This document shows, one piece after another, positions 16,249-25,715 of a DNA stretch of 43,856 nt. Every line of letters begins with the position of its first letter. Positions within the stretch are counted from its first letter, which is position 1. The notes below the pieces were generated by a model. It ran no database searches and had not been told where the DNA came from. It saw only the letters and a list, made by a program, of their open reading frames with translations. The position numbers and the translations under genes were made by a program. This DNA is from ZCTH02-B3 sp036563895 (lineage in GTDB: Bacteria; Bacillota; Bacilli; Paenibacillales; Paenibacillaceae), in NCBI GenBank assembly GCA_036563895.1, contig DATCLN010000008.1, positions 1-43,856 of the forward strand. Reading direction: 5' to 3'.

Positions 16249-17303
16249 GCGAAGAGCAAAAGCAAAACGGCGCACGGTCCGGAGAGGGAGAGGCGCAGGC
16301 GGAAGCGCCGGCGGCAGCGGCGCCGCAGGCGCCGGAAAGCGCGCCGGCAACGGAAAGCGCATCCCGGGCGGACGGCGCCAAACCGGCGGACGAGCAACCG
16401 AAGGCGGTGCAGGAATCGGCCGAAACGCCGCGGCAGGCGGCGCAGCCGCAAGCGGCCGACGAATCGCCACAGGCTCCGCCGCAGCCGGCGGAAGCGCCGC
16501 AGCAACCCGCGGCGCCGCAACCGGGCGTCGAACCGAAGCACACCGCGACGCCGCAACCTGCCGGCGAGACGCAGCAAAGCGCGCCGCAGCCGGCTGCCGG
16601 GCCGTCGCAACCGGCCGCAACGGCGGCCGGGGAGAAGCGCCCGCTGACCGATGAAGAAAAGGAAGCCCGGCGCCAGGCGGCCCTGGCGGCCCGGGCGGCG
16701 AAGCTGGCCGCGCAGGGCGGCGCGGCCGCGGGAGCCGCGGCGGGTGCGGCCGCCGGAGCGCGGGCCGCTGCCGGAGGAGCCGCGGCGGCGGGCGGCGAAG
16801 GGACGCAGGAGCCCCCCAAGCCTTCCCCGAACCAGCCGAAGCTGGACCGCGCCGTGCAGCTGCTCAAGGAGCTGGTCGCGGAAGACGCGGTGGAGGAGGC
16901 TACCCTCAACCCCTTCAACGACGACATGCCGACGCTGGTCATCCGCGGCGAGCACTGGCTGAAGGCCGCGCAAACGCTGCGCGACCATCCGGAGTTCGGG
17001 TTCCGGTACCTGCGGAACGTGGCCGGCGTCGACCACGAGACCCACATGGAAGTCGTCTACCACCTGCTGAACATGGACAGCGGTGACACGTACTGCGTGA
17101 AAGTGCGGACGAACCGCGACAATCCCTCGGTGCCCTCGGTGGTGTCCGTCTGGGCCACGGCCAACTGGCAGGAGCGGGAAATCTACGACCTGCTGGGCAT
17201 CGTGTTCCCCGGCCATCCGGATTTGCGCCGCATCTTGCTGCCGGATGACTGGGTAGGCCATCCGCTGCGCAAAGACTACGTTCCGCTGGATCCGGAGGTG
17301 TGA
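16245..17303 (+). CDS. nuoC: NADH-quinone oxidoreductase subunit C with long low-complexity N-terminus
   Basis: The 30-kDa complex I subunit. The conserved domain begins near residue 197 (QPKLDRAVQLLKEL) and ends with the family signature EREIYDLLGIVFPGHPDLRR and PLRKDYVPL. Total length is 352 residues, against about 150-200 for the core family. Residues 1-195 are a low-complexity extension: an Ala/Gln/Pro/Glu-rich part (1-120), a charged helix (DEEKEARRQAALAARAAKLA), then Ala/Gly repeats (AAAGAAAGA). The start overlaps the nuoB stop, so the extension is in a translated position, and the frame is uninterrupted. Similar extensions occur in some Paenibacillus NuoC proteins, to my recollection. 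Function of the extension is unknown. Confidence 0.93.
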   Translation: MSEEQKQNGARSGEGEAQAEAPAAAAPQAPESAPATESASRADGAKPADEQPKAVQESAETPRQAAQPQAADESPQAPPQPAEAPQQPAAPQPGVEPKHTATPQPAGETQQSAPQPAAGPSQPAATAAGEKRPLTDEEKEARRQAALAARAAKLAAQGGAAAGAAAGAAAGARAAAGGAAAAGGEGTQEPPKPSPNQPKLDRAVQLLKELVAEDAVEEATLNPFNDDMPTLVIRGEHWLKAAQTLRDHPEFGFRYLRNVAGVDHETHMEVVYHLLNMDSGDTYCVKVRTNRDNPSVPSVVSVWATANWQEREIYDLLGIVFPGHPDLRRILLPDDWVGHPLRKDYVPLDPEV

Positions 17304-17307
17304 GCGC

Positions 17308-18408
17308 TTGATCCGAACCGAAGAGCTCCTGCTCAACGTAGGTCCCCAGCATCCGAGCACCCACGGCGTGCTGCGCCTCATCGTCAAGCTGGACGGGGAA
17401 ATCATCACCCATGTCGAGCCGGTGATCGGGTATCTCCACCGCGGAACGGAAAAGCTTGCGGAAAGCCTGAACTACACGCAGATCATCCCGTACACCGACC
17501 GGATGGACTACGTGTCGGCGATGACGAACAACTACGTGCTCTGCTACGCCGTGGAGAAAATGATGGGCATCGAGGTTCCGGAGCGCGCCCAGTTCCTCCG
17601 CCTCATCGTCATGGAACTGCAGCGCATCGCGAGCCACCTGGTCTGGTGGGGCACATATCTGCTGGACATCGGGGCGCTCAGCCCGTTCCTGTTCGCGTTC
17701 AACGACCGGGAGCGCATCCTGCAGCTGTTCAACGAGCTGTGCGGGGCGCGCCTTACCTATAACTACATGCGTGTCGGCGGCGTCAAGTGGGACGCGCCGG
17801 AAGGCTGGATCGACAAGGTCAAGGCGTTCGTGAAAGACATGAAGGGACGCCTGGACGAATACCACAACCTGGTGAGCGGCAACGAGATTTTCCTGGCCCG
17901 GGTCAAGGGCATCGGCGCCTACGACGCCGAAACCGCCATTCAATACGGCCTGTCGGGCGCGAACCTCCGCTGCACCGGCGTGAAGTGGGATTTGCGCAAA
18001 AACGAACCCTACTGCATCTACGACCGTTTCGACTTCGACATTCCCGTCGGCAAGAACGGCGACTGCTACGACCGCTATTATGTCCGGACGGAAGAGATCC
18101 GGCAGAGCCTGCGCATTCTGGAGCAGGCCCTGGAGCAGTTCCCGCCGGAAGGCGAGACGATGGGCAAGGTGCCGCGCGCCATCCGTCCGCCTGCGGGAGA
18201 AGTGTACGTCCGCATCGAGTCGCCGCGCGGAGAGATCGGGTGCTATATTGTCTCCAAGGGCAAGGCGGAGCCTTACCGTATCAAATTCCGCCGGCCGTCG
18301 TTCGTCAACCTGCAGATTTTGCCCAAACTGCTTGTGGGTGAAAGCATGACCAACCTGGTGACCATCCTCGGCGGCATCGACATTGTGCTCGGGGAGGTGG
18401 ACTGCTGA
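17308..18408 (+). CDS. nuoD: NADH-quinone oxidoreductase subunit D
   Basis: The 49-kDa subunit that forms the quinone pocket with NuoB, evolutionarily related to the large subunit of NiFe hydrogenases. N-terminal NVGPQHPSTHGVLRLIVKLDG carries the His loop at the quinone site; YLHRGTEKLAE and the C-terminal end close to DIVLGEVDC are typical. 366 residues. The start is TTG at 17308 with GGAGGTG eight bases upstream. Its TGA overlaps the nuoH ATG by one base. Confidence 0.97.
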   Translation: MIRTEELLLNVGPQHPSTHGVLRLIVKLDGEIITHVEPVIGYLHRGTEKLAESLNYTQIIPYTDRMDYVSAMTNNYVLCYAVEKMMGIEVPERAQFLRLIVMELQRIASHLVWWGTYLLDIGALSPFLFAFNDRERILQLFNELCGARLTYNYMRVGGVKWDAPEGWIDKVKAFVKDMKGRLDEYHNLVSGNEIFLARVKGIGAYDAETAIQYGLSGANLRCTGVKWDLRKNEPYCIYDRFDFDIPVGKNGDCYDRYYVRTEEIRQSLRILEQALEQFPPEGETMGKVPRAIRPPAGEVYVRIESPRGEIGCYIVSKGKAEPYRIKFRRPSFVNLQILPKLLVGESMTNLVTILGGIDIVLGEVDC

Positions 18409-19424
18409 TGCAGTGGCTTTGGGACCAGCCCCTGAGCTGGATGAGCGCCGTCTGGTTCACCCTGGGCGCGCTGTGCGTGCTGGGGATCGTCATCTTTTTC
18501 GTCACGTACGCCATCTATTTCGAGCGGAAAATCATCGGGTGGATGCAGTTCCGCCAAGGCCCGAACCGGGTCGGTCCGTTCGGTCTGCTCCAGACGGTGG
18601 CCGACGTGGCGAAACTGCTCCTCAAGGAAGACACCATACCCGCCAAGGCGGACAAGGCCCTGTTCATCATGGCCCCGGCTTTGGCCTTCATTCCGTCGTT
18701 CGCCGCGCTGGCGATCATCCCCTACGGGATGAACCTGCAGTTCGCGGACGTGAACGTCGGCTTTCTGTATTATGTGGCCCTTTCGGGCATCACCACCATC
18801 GCCATCGTCACCGCCGGCTGGGCGTCCAACAACAAGTACGCCCTGCTGGGCGGCATGCGTTCGGCCGCGCAGATGATCAGCTACGAGGTGCCCCTGGTCG
18901 TCTCCGTCGTCGGCGTCGCGATGATGACGGGCAGCCTCAATCTGCGGGAGATCGTGCTGGCGCAGGAAGGGTATTTCTGGAACTGGAACTTCCTGCCGCA
19001 GATCATCGGCTTTGTCGTCTTCCTGGTGTCCGCGCTCGCCGAGCTGAACCGGACGCCCTTCGACCTGCCGGAAGCGGAATCGGAACTCGTCGCGGGCTAT
19101 CATACGGAATACAGCGGCTTCCGGTTCGCTTTTTTCATGCTGGCCGAGTACGTGTACCTGTACGCCATCGCGTGCCTGACGACGATCCTGTTCCTGGGCG
19201 GATGGAATCCGCCGTTCCCCCAACTGGACTTCATTCCGGGGATCGTCTGGTTCATCCTGAAGTTCCTGGCCGTCGTGTTCTTCGTGTTCTGGGTTCGCGC
19301 CACGTTCCCGCGGCTGCGGGTTGACCAGCTGATGGGACTGGCGTGGAAGGCGCTTCTGCCGCTGGCCATGCTGAACATCTTCATCACGGCCGCGGGCATC
19401 CATTGGTTCGGATGGGGGGGTTGA
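18408..19424 (+). CDS. nuoH: NADH-quinone oxidoreductase subunit H
   Basis: The membrane subunit that links the quinone site to the antiporter-like pumps. 338 residues, about eight membrane helices. Signatures are ERKIIGWMQFRQGPNRVGPFG near residue 40 and the acidic loop ELNRTPFDLPEAESELVAGY, which carries several proton-path glutamates. GGGGAGGTGG lies upstream of the ATG inside nuoD. Confidence 0.97.
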   Translation: MQWLWDQPLSWMSAVWFTLGALCVLGIVIFFVTYAIYFERKIIGWMQFRQGPNRVGPFGLLQTVADVAKLLLKEDTIPAKADKALFIMAPALAFIPSFAALAIIPYGMNLQFADVNVGFLYYVALSGITTIAIVTAGWASNNKYALLGGMRSAAQMISYEVPLVVSVVGVAMMTGSLNLREIVLAQEGYFWNWNFLPQIIGFVVFLVSALAELNRTPFDLPEAESELVAGYHTEYSGFRFAFFMLAEYVYLYAIACLTTILFLGGWNPPFPQLDFIPGIVWFILKFLAVVFFVFWVRATFPRLRVDQLMGLAWKALLPLAMLNIFITAAGIHWFGWGG

Positions 19425-19428
19425 GAGC

Positions 19429-19875
19429 ATGATCGGAATGATGAAAGGCCTCGGCGTCACGCTGAAGACGCTGGGCACCCGCAAGTCCACCTACAAGTAT
19501 CCGGACGAGCCGATCGTGATGCCCGACCGGTTTCGCGGCATCCAGCATTTCGACCCGGACAAGTGCATCGTGTGCTTCCAATGCGCGCGCATCTGTCCGA
19601 CGCAATGCATCACGATGAGCGGCAAGCCGAATCCGGATCCGGAGAAAAAGGGCAAGGTGATCGACACCTACGACATCAACTTCGAGATCTGCATCCTGTG
19701 CGACCTGTGCACCGAAGTGTGTCCGACCGAGGCGATCGTGATGACGAACAACTTCGAGCTGGCCGCCTACAGCCGGGACGAACTGTTCAAGGACCGCGTC
19801 TGGCTGCAGGAAAACAACACGAACGTCCGCAAGGACAACAACAACATCGGTGCGCCGAAAGGGGGCGCCAAATAA
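19429..19875 (+). CDS. nuoI: NADH-quinone oxidoreductase subunit I (2x[4Fe-4S])
   Basis: A ferredoxin-like subunit that carries electrons to N2. Two complete binding motifs are seen: CIVCFQCARICP and CILCDLCTEVCP. 148 residues with an Asn/Lys-rich C-terminus. In complexes without NuoEFG, this subunit is a likely entry point for electrons from a soluble donor; that is inference from other systems. Confidence 0.96.
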   Translation: MIGMMKGLGVTLKTLGTRKSTYKYPDEPIVMPDRFRGIQHFDPDKCIVCFQCARICPTQCITMSGKPNPDPEKKGKVIDTYDINFEICILCDLCTEVCPTEAIVMTNNFELAAYSRDELFKDRVWLQENNTNVRKDNNNIGAPKGGAK

Positions 19876-19878
19876 GCC

Positions 19879-20406
19879 GTGTTCGGCCTGAACCTCGACG
19901 TCACCGGCGAACTGGCTGCCTTTTTCATCCTGGCGGTGTGCGCGATCACGGGGGCGGTCATGGCCCTCAACCTGACGCGCGTCATCCATTCGGTGCTGTC
20001 CCTCGCCTTTACCTTCATCTCGCTGGCGGGTCTGTACGTGCTCCTGGGCGCGGAATTCGCCGCCTTCGTCCAGGTGCTCGTCTACGTCGGCGCGGTGACG
20101 ATCCTGATGATCTTCGGGATCATGATGACGCGGCACGACCACGATTCGCAGGAGCGGCCGCGGCCGTTCATGGAAGCCCTGGCCGGCATCGGGTGCCTGG
20201 CGCTGTTCGGCATCCTGTTCTTCAACATCCGCGGCACGGATTTTCCGGCGCCGTCGGGCACGCTGCCGGAGGACAACGTGGGCGAGCTCGGACGACTGAT
20301 CTTCTCGGGCTTCGCCATTCCCTTTGAGCTGATGTCGGTGCTCCTCACCGTCGCGTTCGTCGGCGCGGTGATGCTCGCCCGGCGCGAGGAGGACGATCTT
20401 CCGTGA
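19879..20406 (+). CDS. nuoJ: NADH-quinone oxidoreductase subunit J
   Basis: A 175-residue membrane subunit with about five helices. The conserved stretch VLVYVGAVTILMIFGIMM matches the pi-bulge helix of the family. The start is GTG at 19879, three bases after nuoI. The stop overlaps nuoK by four bases (GTGA). Confidence 0.95.
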   Translation: MFGLNLDVTGELAAFFILAVCAITGAVMALNLTRVIHSVLSLAFTFISLAGLYVLLGAEFAAFVQVLVYVGAVTILMIFGIMMTRHDHDSQERPRPFMEALAGIGCLALFGILFFNIRGTDFPAPSGTLPEDNVGELGRLIFSGFAIPFELMSVLLTVAFVGAVMLARREEDDLP

Positions 20407-20711
20407 CGCTGCTCGGATCCTATCTCACGCTGGCCGCCGTGCTGTTCTGCCTTGGGCTGTACGGCGTGCTGACGAAGCGCAACGCCATCGTCGTGCTCCT
20501 GTCGCTGGAGCTGATGCTGAACGCGGTGAACCTGAACCTGGTCGCGTTCGCCAAATACGGCATGATCCCGTCGCTCACCGGCCACATCTTCACGCTGTTC
20601 ACCATCTCGGTCGCCGCGGCCGAGGCAGCGGTCGGCGTCGCCATCCTGATCGTCTTCTATCGTCGCCGGGTGACGGTGAACGTGGACGAATTCGACGAGT
20701 TGAGGAGGTAA
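20403..20711 (+). CDS. nuoK: NADH-quinone oxidoreductase subunit K
   Basis: A 102-residue, three-helix subunit. The helix-2 sequence LLSLELMLNAVNLNLVAF carries the conserved Glu of the proton path, and helix 3 contains the second (AAAEAAVGVAILIV). Start GTG at 20403 is coupled to nuoJ. Confidence 0.95.
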   Translation: MTLLGSYLTLAAVLFCLGLYGVLTKRNAIVVLLSLELMLNAVNLNLVAFAKYGMIPSLTGHIFTLFTISVAAAEAAVGVAILIVFYRRRVTVNVDEFDELRR

Positions 20712-20715
20712 AGGC

Positions 20716-22578
20716 ATGGCAACGGTATTTGCGGCATATGCCTGGCTCGTCCCCGTGCTTCCGCTCGCCGCTTTCGCCCTGCTGACCGCCTTCGGCAGGA
20801 GCCTGCGGACGACGGGAGCCTGGGTCGCCATCACCGCCTCGCTCGGCTCCCTGGTGCTCGCCCTGCTGATCGCCGGCGAACGGCTGGCGGGGGCGGAGGA
20901 TTACAGCCAGTCCTTCGACTGGCTGGTCTTCGGGACGGCGACACTCTCCATCGGCATCGACGTGACCAACCTGACGACGCTCATGATGGTGATCGTCACG
21001 GTCGTCGGTTTCCTCGTCAACGTGTATTCCTACGGCTACATGCGGGACGATGAACGGATGACCGTGTTTTACGCCTACGTGTCCCTGTTCCTTGCGTCGA
21101 TGCTGGGCCTTGTGCTGGCGGACAACCTGCTCATGCTCTATATCTTCTGGGAACTGGTCGGCGTCTGTTCGTTCCTGCTGATCGGTTTCTGGTACTACAA
21201 GCCGGAAGCCCGCGACGCGGCGAAGAAGGCGTTCATCGTCACGCGCGTGGGCGACCTGGGCCTGCTGATCGCCGTGCTGCTTTTGTTCTGGTACATGCCG
21301 GGACATGCGCTCGACTTTAGCAGCATCAACAACGTGTTCGGCAACGACGGCGGCACCATCTCCGCCGGCGTCACGACGCTGATCGCGCTGCTCATTTTCC
21401 TCGGCGCCGTCGGCAAATCGGGCCAGTTCCCGCTGCACGTCTGGCTTCCGGACGCGATGGAAGGCCCGACGCCGATCAGCGCCCTCATCCACGCGGCCAC
21501 CATGGTCGCGGCGGGCGTATTCCTCGTGGCGCGCACCTTCGTGATCTTCGAGGCCTCGCCGGCGGCCATGGCCACGGTGGCGGCGATCGGGGCGTTCACG
21601 GCGATTTTTGCGGCGACCATCGCCCTGGCGCAAAACGACATCAAGCGCGTGCTGGCCTACTCCACCGTCAGCCAGCTGGGCTACATGATGCTGGGCCTCG
21701 GCGTCGGCTCGATCGTGGCGGGCATGTTCCACCTGTTTACGCACGCGTTTTTCAAGGCGCTCCTGTTCCTGGCCGCGGGCAGCGTGATCCATGCGGTACA
21801 TACGCAGGACATCCGCGAAATGGGCGGTCTCGCCGGACGCATGAAGACGACGGCCTGGACCTTCGGCATCGGCGCCCTGGCCCTGGCGGGCATTCCGCCG
21901 CTGGCGGGTTTCTGGTCGAAGGACGCGATTCTGGCCGCCGCGCTGGAACAGAATCCGCTGCTGTTCGTCGTGGGCGCGGTGACGGCGTTCCTGACCGCCC
22001 TGTACATGTCGCGCCTGTTCTACATGGTGTTTGCGGGCAAACCGAAGGACGGCTCGCACGCCCACGAGTCGCCGGCGGTCATGACGGTGCCCCTTGTCGT
22101 GCTGGCGGTGCTGTCGGTGATCGCGGGGTTTGTGGAGACGCCCTGGTACGGCTGGTTCGGCGAATGGCTCACCGGCGAATCGGCCCATCATGCGGGATAT
22201 CTCGCGATGATCGTGGCGACGGCGGCCGGGCTGCTCGGGCTCTACCTGGGCTGGCTGATCTGGCAGAAGGGAACCATCGACGGGAAGGCGCTCGCCGCCC
22301 GGATGCCCGGGCTGGTGCGGGTGCTGGAACGGAAGTATTATATCGACGAGTTCTACGACCTGGTGTTCGTGCGGTCGCTCCGCCGGCTCGGCCACGCGCT
22401 GCGGCGGTTTGACGCCGTGGTGGTGGACGGCGTCGTCTGGCTGGCGGCAGCCACGGCCCAGGCCGTCGGCAGGCTGAACACGCGCATGCAGAGCGGGCAG
22501 CTGCAGGGCTACCTGCTGGCCGCCCTGTTCAGCGTGGTCATCCTCGTGCTGGCGGTGGCCGGAAGGAGGTTGTGGTAA
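20716..22578 (+). CDS. nuoL: NADH-quinone oxidoreductase subunit L
   Basis: The distal antiporter-like proton pump, 620 residues. Signatures: WELVGVCSFLLIGFWY, the Lys-containing GKSGQFPLHVWLPDAMEGPT, and LIHAATMVAAGVFL. The C-terminal part has the long lateral helix and an extra membrane helix. AGGAGG lies about eight bases before the ATG. Its TAA overlaps the nuoM ATG by one base. Confidence 0.97.
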   Translation: MATVFAAYAWLVPVLPLAAFALLTAFGRSLRTTGAWVAITASLGSLVLALLIAGERLAGAEDYSQSFDWLVFGTATLSIGIDVTNLTTLMMVIVTVVGFLVNVYSYGYMRDDERMTVFYAYVSLFLASMLGLVLADNLLMLYIFWELVGVCSFLLIGFWYYKPEARDAAKKAFIVTRVGDLGLLIAVLLLFWYMPGHALDFSSINNVFGNDGGTISAGVTTLIALLIFLGAVGKSGQFPLHVWLPDAMEGPTPISALIHAATMVAAGVFLVARTFVIFEASPAAMATVAAIGAFTAIFAATIALAQNDIKRVLAYSTVSQLGYMMLGLGVGSIVAGMFHLFTHAFFKALLFLAAGSVIHAVHTQDIREMGGLAGRMKTTAWTFGIGALALAGIPPLAGFWSKDAILAAALEQNPLLFVVGAVTAFLTALYMSRLFYMVFAGKPKDGSHAHESPAVMTVPLVVLAVLSVIAGFVETPWYGWFGEWLTGESAHHAGYLAMIVATAAGLLGLYLGWLIWQKGTIDGKALAARMPGLVRVLERKYYIDEFYDLVFVRSLRRLGHALRRFDAVVVDGVVWLAAATAQAVGRLNTRMQSGQLQGYLLAALFSVVILVLAVAGRRLW

Positions 22579-24185
22579 TGCTCGAGGCGATTCCCGTGCT
22601 GTCGCTGATCACCTGGATCCCCCTTGCCGGCGCCCTGGTCACGATGCTGCTGCCGCTGAGGAACGCCCGCGCGCTGCGGTGGGTGGCCGGCGTGTTCACC
22701 GCCGTGCCGCTCATCCTCGCCGCCTTGCTGTACGCGGAGTACAAGCCGGTGATCGGCGGCGGGTCCTATGAGGAGGCGTACACCTGGCTGACCGTGCCGC
22801 TCAATCGCGACGCGGCGGAAGGCATCGCCTCCCTGGAGCTGGCGTTCGACTACCTGATGGGCGTCGACGGGCTGTCCCTGCCCCTGGTGCTGCTGACCGG
22901 GATCGTGTCCATGATGGCACTTCTCGCGTCGGTGCACATCCGCAAGCGGTGGAAAACGTTCTACGTGCTGTTTCTGATCCTGCAGACGGGCATGTACGGC
23001 GTGTTTCTCACCCGCGACGTCGTCTGGTTCTTCATCTTCTTTGAACTGACGCTCATCCCCGCCTTTTTCCTGATCGGCATCTGGGGGCTGGAAGGCCGGG
23101 AGAAGGCGGCCAACCGGTTCCTCGTCTACAACGGCGTCGGTTCGGCGCTCATGCTGCTGGCCTTCCTCATTCTCGTGGCGACGGCCGGTTTCACCGCGAC
23201 GCCCGGGGCGGGCGGGGACATGCTCCGCTTCAGCGGAAGCTACGATGTGTTGCTGGCGAATCTGACGGGCTCCGGCCCGCAGACCAGCCTGGCTTCGGAC
23301 CCGATCTTCCACCTGACGGACGGGATGAAATGGGCGGCGTTCGTGCTGCTGGTCATCGCCTTCGGCATCAAGCTGCCGATGTTCCCGTTCCACACCTGGA
23401 TGCTGCGGGTCCACGCCGAAGCGCCGCCGTCCATCGTCATGGTGCACGCCGGGGTGCTTCTCAAGATGGGCGCCTACGGCCTGATCCGGTTCGCGGCGCA
23501 GCTGTTCCCGGACGAATTGCGGGAGTCGGCGACGGTTCTCGCGGTGCTCGGCGTCACCGGCATTCTGTACGGGGCGGTCCTGGCCGTCGTGCAAAAGGAA
23601 TTTCGGCTGCTGCTCGCCTATTCCAGCGTGAGCCACATGGGCATCGTGCTGCTCGGCGTCGCGTCGCGGAACGACATCGGGCTCACCGGGGCCGTCTTCC
23701 AGGCGGTGTCCCACGGGCTCATCGCGGCGCTGTTGTTCCTGATCGTCGGAAGCCTGTACGAGCGGACGGGCACGACGCGGATCGACGAGCTGGGGGGACT
23801 GGCGAAGAGCGTGCCCTTCATGTCGGGCATCCTCCTCACCGCCGGTCTGGCGACCCTCGGTCTTCCGATGTTGTCCGGATTCTGGGGCGAGTTCCTCAGC
23901 TTCCTCGGCCTGTTCGAATCGATGAAGGTGCTGACGGTATTCGGCGTGCTCGGCGTACTGCTGTCCGCCGCTTACATGCTGCGCGGCGTGCTGGCCATCA
24001 CCTTCGGGCCGCAGTCCACGCGTTACGACGGCATCAAGGAAGCGCGGTTTGTCGAGGCCTTGCCGATGGTCGCGCTGACGGCGCTCATCGTGCTGCTCGG
24101 CGTCTATCCTTCCCTGCTGACCGACCCGATGCAGCAAAGTTTCGAACCGCTGGTTGAAGCGTTCAAATCCGGGGTAGGAGGGTGA
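22578..24185 (+). CDS. nuoM: NADH-quinone oxidoreductase subunit M
   Basis: Antiporter-like pump, 535 residues. Seen: FFELTLIPAFFLIGIWG with the conserved Glu, and KLPMFPFHTWMLRVHAEAPPS with the conserved Lys/His. The ATG at 22578 is used (AAGGAGG eight bases upstream); the GTG at 22572 is only two bases from that site. Confidence 0.97.
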   Translation: MLEAIPVLSLITWIPLAGALVTMLLPLRNARALRWVAGVFTAVPLILAALLYAEYKPVIGGGSYEEAYTWLTVPLNRDAAEGIASLELAFDYLMGVDGLSLPLVLLTGIVSMMALLASVHIRKRWKTFYVLFLILQTGMYGVFLTRDVVWFFIFFELTLIPAFFLIGIWGLEGREKAANRFLVYNGVGSALMLLAFLILVATAGFTATPGAGGDMLRFSGSYDVLLANLTGSGPQTSLASDPIFHLTDGMKWAAFVLLVIAFGIKLPMFPFHTWMLRVHAEAPPSIVMVHAGVLLKMGAYGLIRFAAQLFPDELRESATVLAVLGVTGILYGAVLAVVQKEFRLLLAYSSVSHMGIVLLGVASRNDIGLTGAVFQAVSHGLIAALLFLIVGSLYERTGTTRIDELGGLAKSVPFMSGILLTAGLATLGLPMLSGFWGEFLSFLGLFESMKVLTVFGVLGVLLSAAYMLRGVLAITFGPQSTRYDGIKEARFVEALPMVALTALIVLLGVYPSLLTDPMQQSFEPLVEAFKSGVGG

Positions 24186-24188
24186 ACC

Positions 24189-25715
24189 ATGGAGGCGCTT
24201 CAGACATTGACCGTTCATGACCTCTGGACCCTCGCGCCCGAATTCGCGCTGCTGGCGGCAAGCGTCGTGCTGCTTGTCGTGGAGATGTTTTTGCCCGCCC
24301 GGGTCAACCGGGACCTGATCGGATGGCTCGTGATGCTGTCGCTGGCCGTATCCGCCGCGCTGGTGTGCGCGCACATGGCGGATCTGCAGGCATCCGGCGA
24401 GCCTGCCGTCAGCGTGCTGGGCGGCACGTACCGCGTGGACGACTTCGCGAACATCCTCAAGCTGGTCGTACTGGCGGCTTCGGGCCTGGTGGTGCTCTTG
24501 TCCCTCGGCTCCGTCCGGCGGGAGGACATTCCGATCCGCGGCGACTATTACAGCCTCATTCTGCCTGCGGCGCTCGGGGCGATGATCATGGCCTCCTCGG
24601 CCGAGCTGATCACGCTGTACGTAGGCCTGGAGCTCATGAGCGTCACCACCTACGTGCTGGTGGCCATGCGCAAGAGCCGACCGTCTTCCGGCGAAGCGGC
24701 CTTCAAGTACCTGGTGTCCGGAGGCGTCGCGTCGGCGTTCATCCTGTACGGCATGTCGCTGCTGTACGGGGCGACGGGTTCCACCGGGCTGGGCGACATC
24801 GGCTCAGCCCTTGCCGGCGCCCTTGCCGGCAGTTCCGATCATCCGTTCGAACGGCTGGTGGATGTCGGTTTCTATCTGATGGTGGCAGGTTTCGCGCTGA
24901 AACTGGCCCTGGCGCCGTTCCACCTCTGGGCGGCCGACGTGTACCAGGGAGCGCCCACGCCGGTCACGGCGCTGCTCGCGGTGGTGACCAAGGGCGCGAC
25001 CTTCGCGATGGCCTACCGTACACTGTTCAACGCCATGGGACAGGACGAGCGCGATCTTGTGCTCCCGGCGCTCGCGGTACTTGCCGCGATCGCCATGATC
25101 GTCGGCACGACGGGGGCCCTGCGCCAGTCCGACACCAAGCGGTTCCTCGCCCTGTCCGGCGTGGCCAACGCGGGGATTCTCGCCATTCCGCTGGTGTTGG
25201 ATCTTTCCTATGTGCATACGTCGCTCTTTGCGGAATTTGTCTACTACCTGATCGCCTATGTGTTCATGAACGTGGGCGCCTTCGCGGTGCTGGCGATGGT
25301 GGAACGCGCGGAGGGACAGACCGGCCTGGATGCCTTCGCCGGGCTGTACCACCGGGCGCCGTGGACGGCCGGCGCCATGACGGTGCTGCTGTGCTCCCTT
25401 GCGGGGCTGCCGATCACGGGCGGCTTCTTCGGGAAGCTCCTCATCCTGTTCGGCACCGTGCAGACGAGGGCGTACTGGCTGGCGGCCATCCTGCTGGCGA
25501 CCACGGTGGTGTCCTATTACGTCTACTTCCGGATCATCCGGCAAATGTACATGCGAGGCGGCCGCACCGACGAGCCGATCCGCGTGACGGCGCCCGCCGG
25601 CATCGTCATCTGGGTCTGCGCGCTGGCCAGCGTGGCCCTCGGCGTGCTGCCGCGGCCGATTCTCAGCTGGATCGACGCGGTGTTCTCCCTGTCCGCCGAT
25701 CTCATGGTGCGGTGA
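24189..25715 (+). CDS. nuoN: NADH-quinone oxidoreductase subunit N
   Basis: Third antiporter-like pump, 508 residues. Seen: ELITLYVGLELMSVTTYVLV with the conserved Glu and LALAPFHLWAADVYQGAPTP with the Lys-equivalent region. AGGAGGGTG precedes the ATG. Last nuo gene; no obvious intrinsic terminator follows, so some reading through toward the protease gene is possible. Confidence 0.97.
   Translation: MEALQTLTVHDLWTLAPEFALLAASVVLLVVEMFLPARVNRDLIGWLVMLSLAVSAALVCAHMADLQASGEPAVSVLGGTYRVDDFANILKLVVLAASGLVVLLSLGSVRREDIPIRGDYYSLILPAALGAMIMASSAELITLYVGLELMSVTTYVLVAMRKSRPSSGEAAFKYLVSGGVASAFILYGMSLLYGATGSTGLGDIGSALAGALAGSSDHPFERLVDVGFYLMVAGFALKLALAPFHLWAADVYQGAPTPVTALLAVVTKGATFAMAYRTLFNAMGQDERDLVLPALAVLAAIAMIVGTTGALRQSDTKRFLALSGVANAGILAIPLVLDLSYVHTSLFAEFVYYLIAYVFMNVGAFAVLAMVERAEGQTGLDAFAGLYHRAPWTAGAMTVLLCSLAGLPITGGFFGKLLILFGTVQTRAYWLAAILLATTVVSYYVYFRIIRQMYMRGGRTDEPIRVTAPAGIVIWVCALASVALGVLPRPILSWIDAVFSLSADLMVR

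Noticed and set aside
16245..16830. NuoC N-terminus as a frameshifted or non-coding region
   Set aside because: The frame is open, begins in a four-base overlap with nuoB, and leads without a break into the NuoC domain.
20599..24374. Two minus-strand frames of about 600 residues opposite nuoL and nuoM
   Set aside because: Arg/His/Gln-rich antisense frames with no family features and no start sites.
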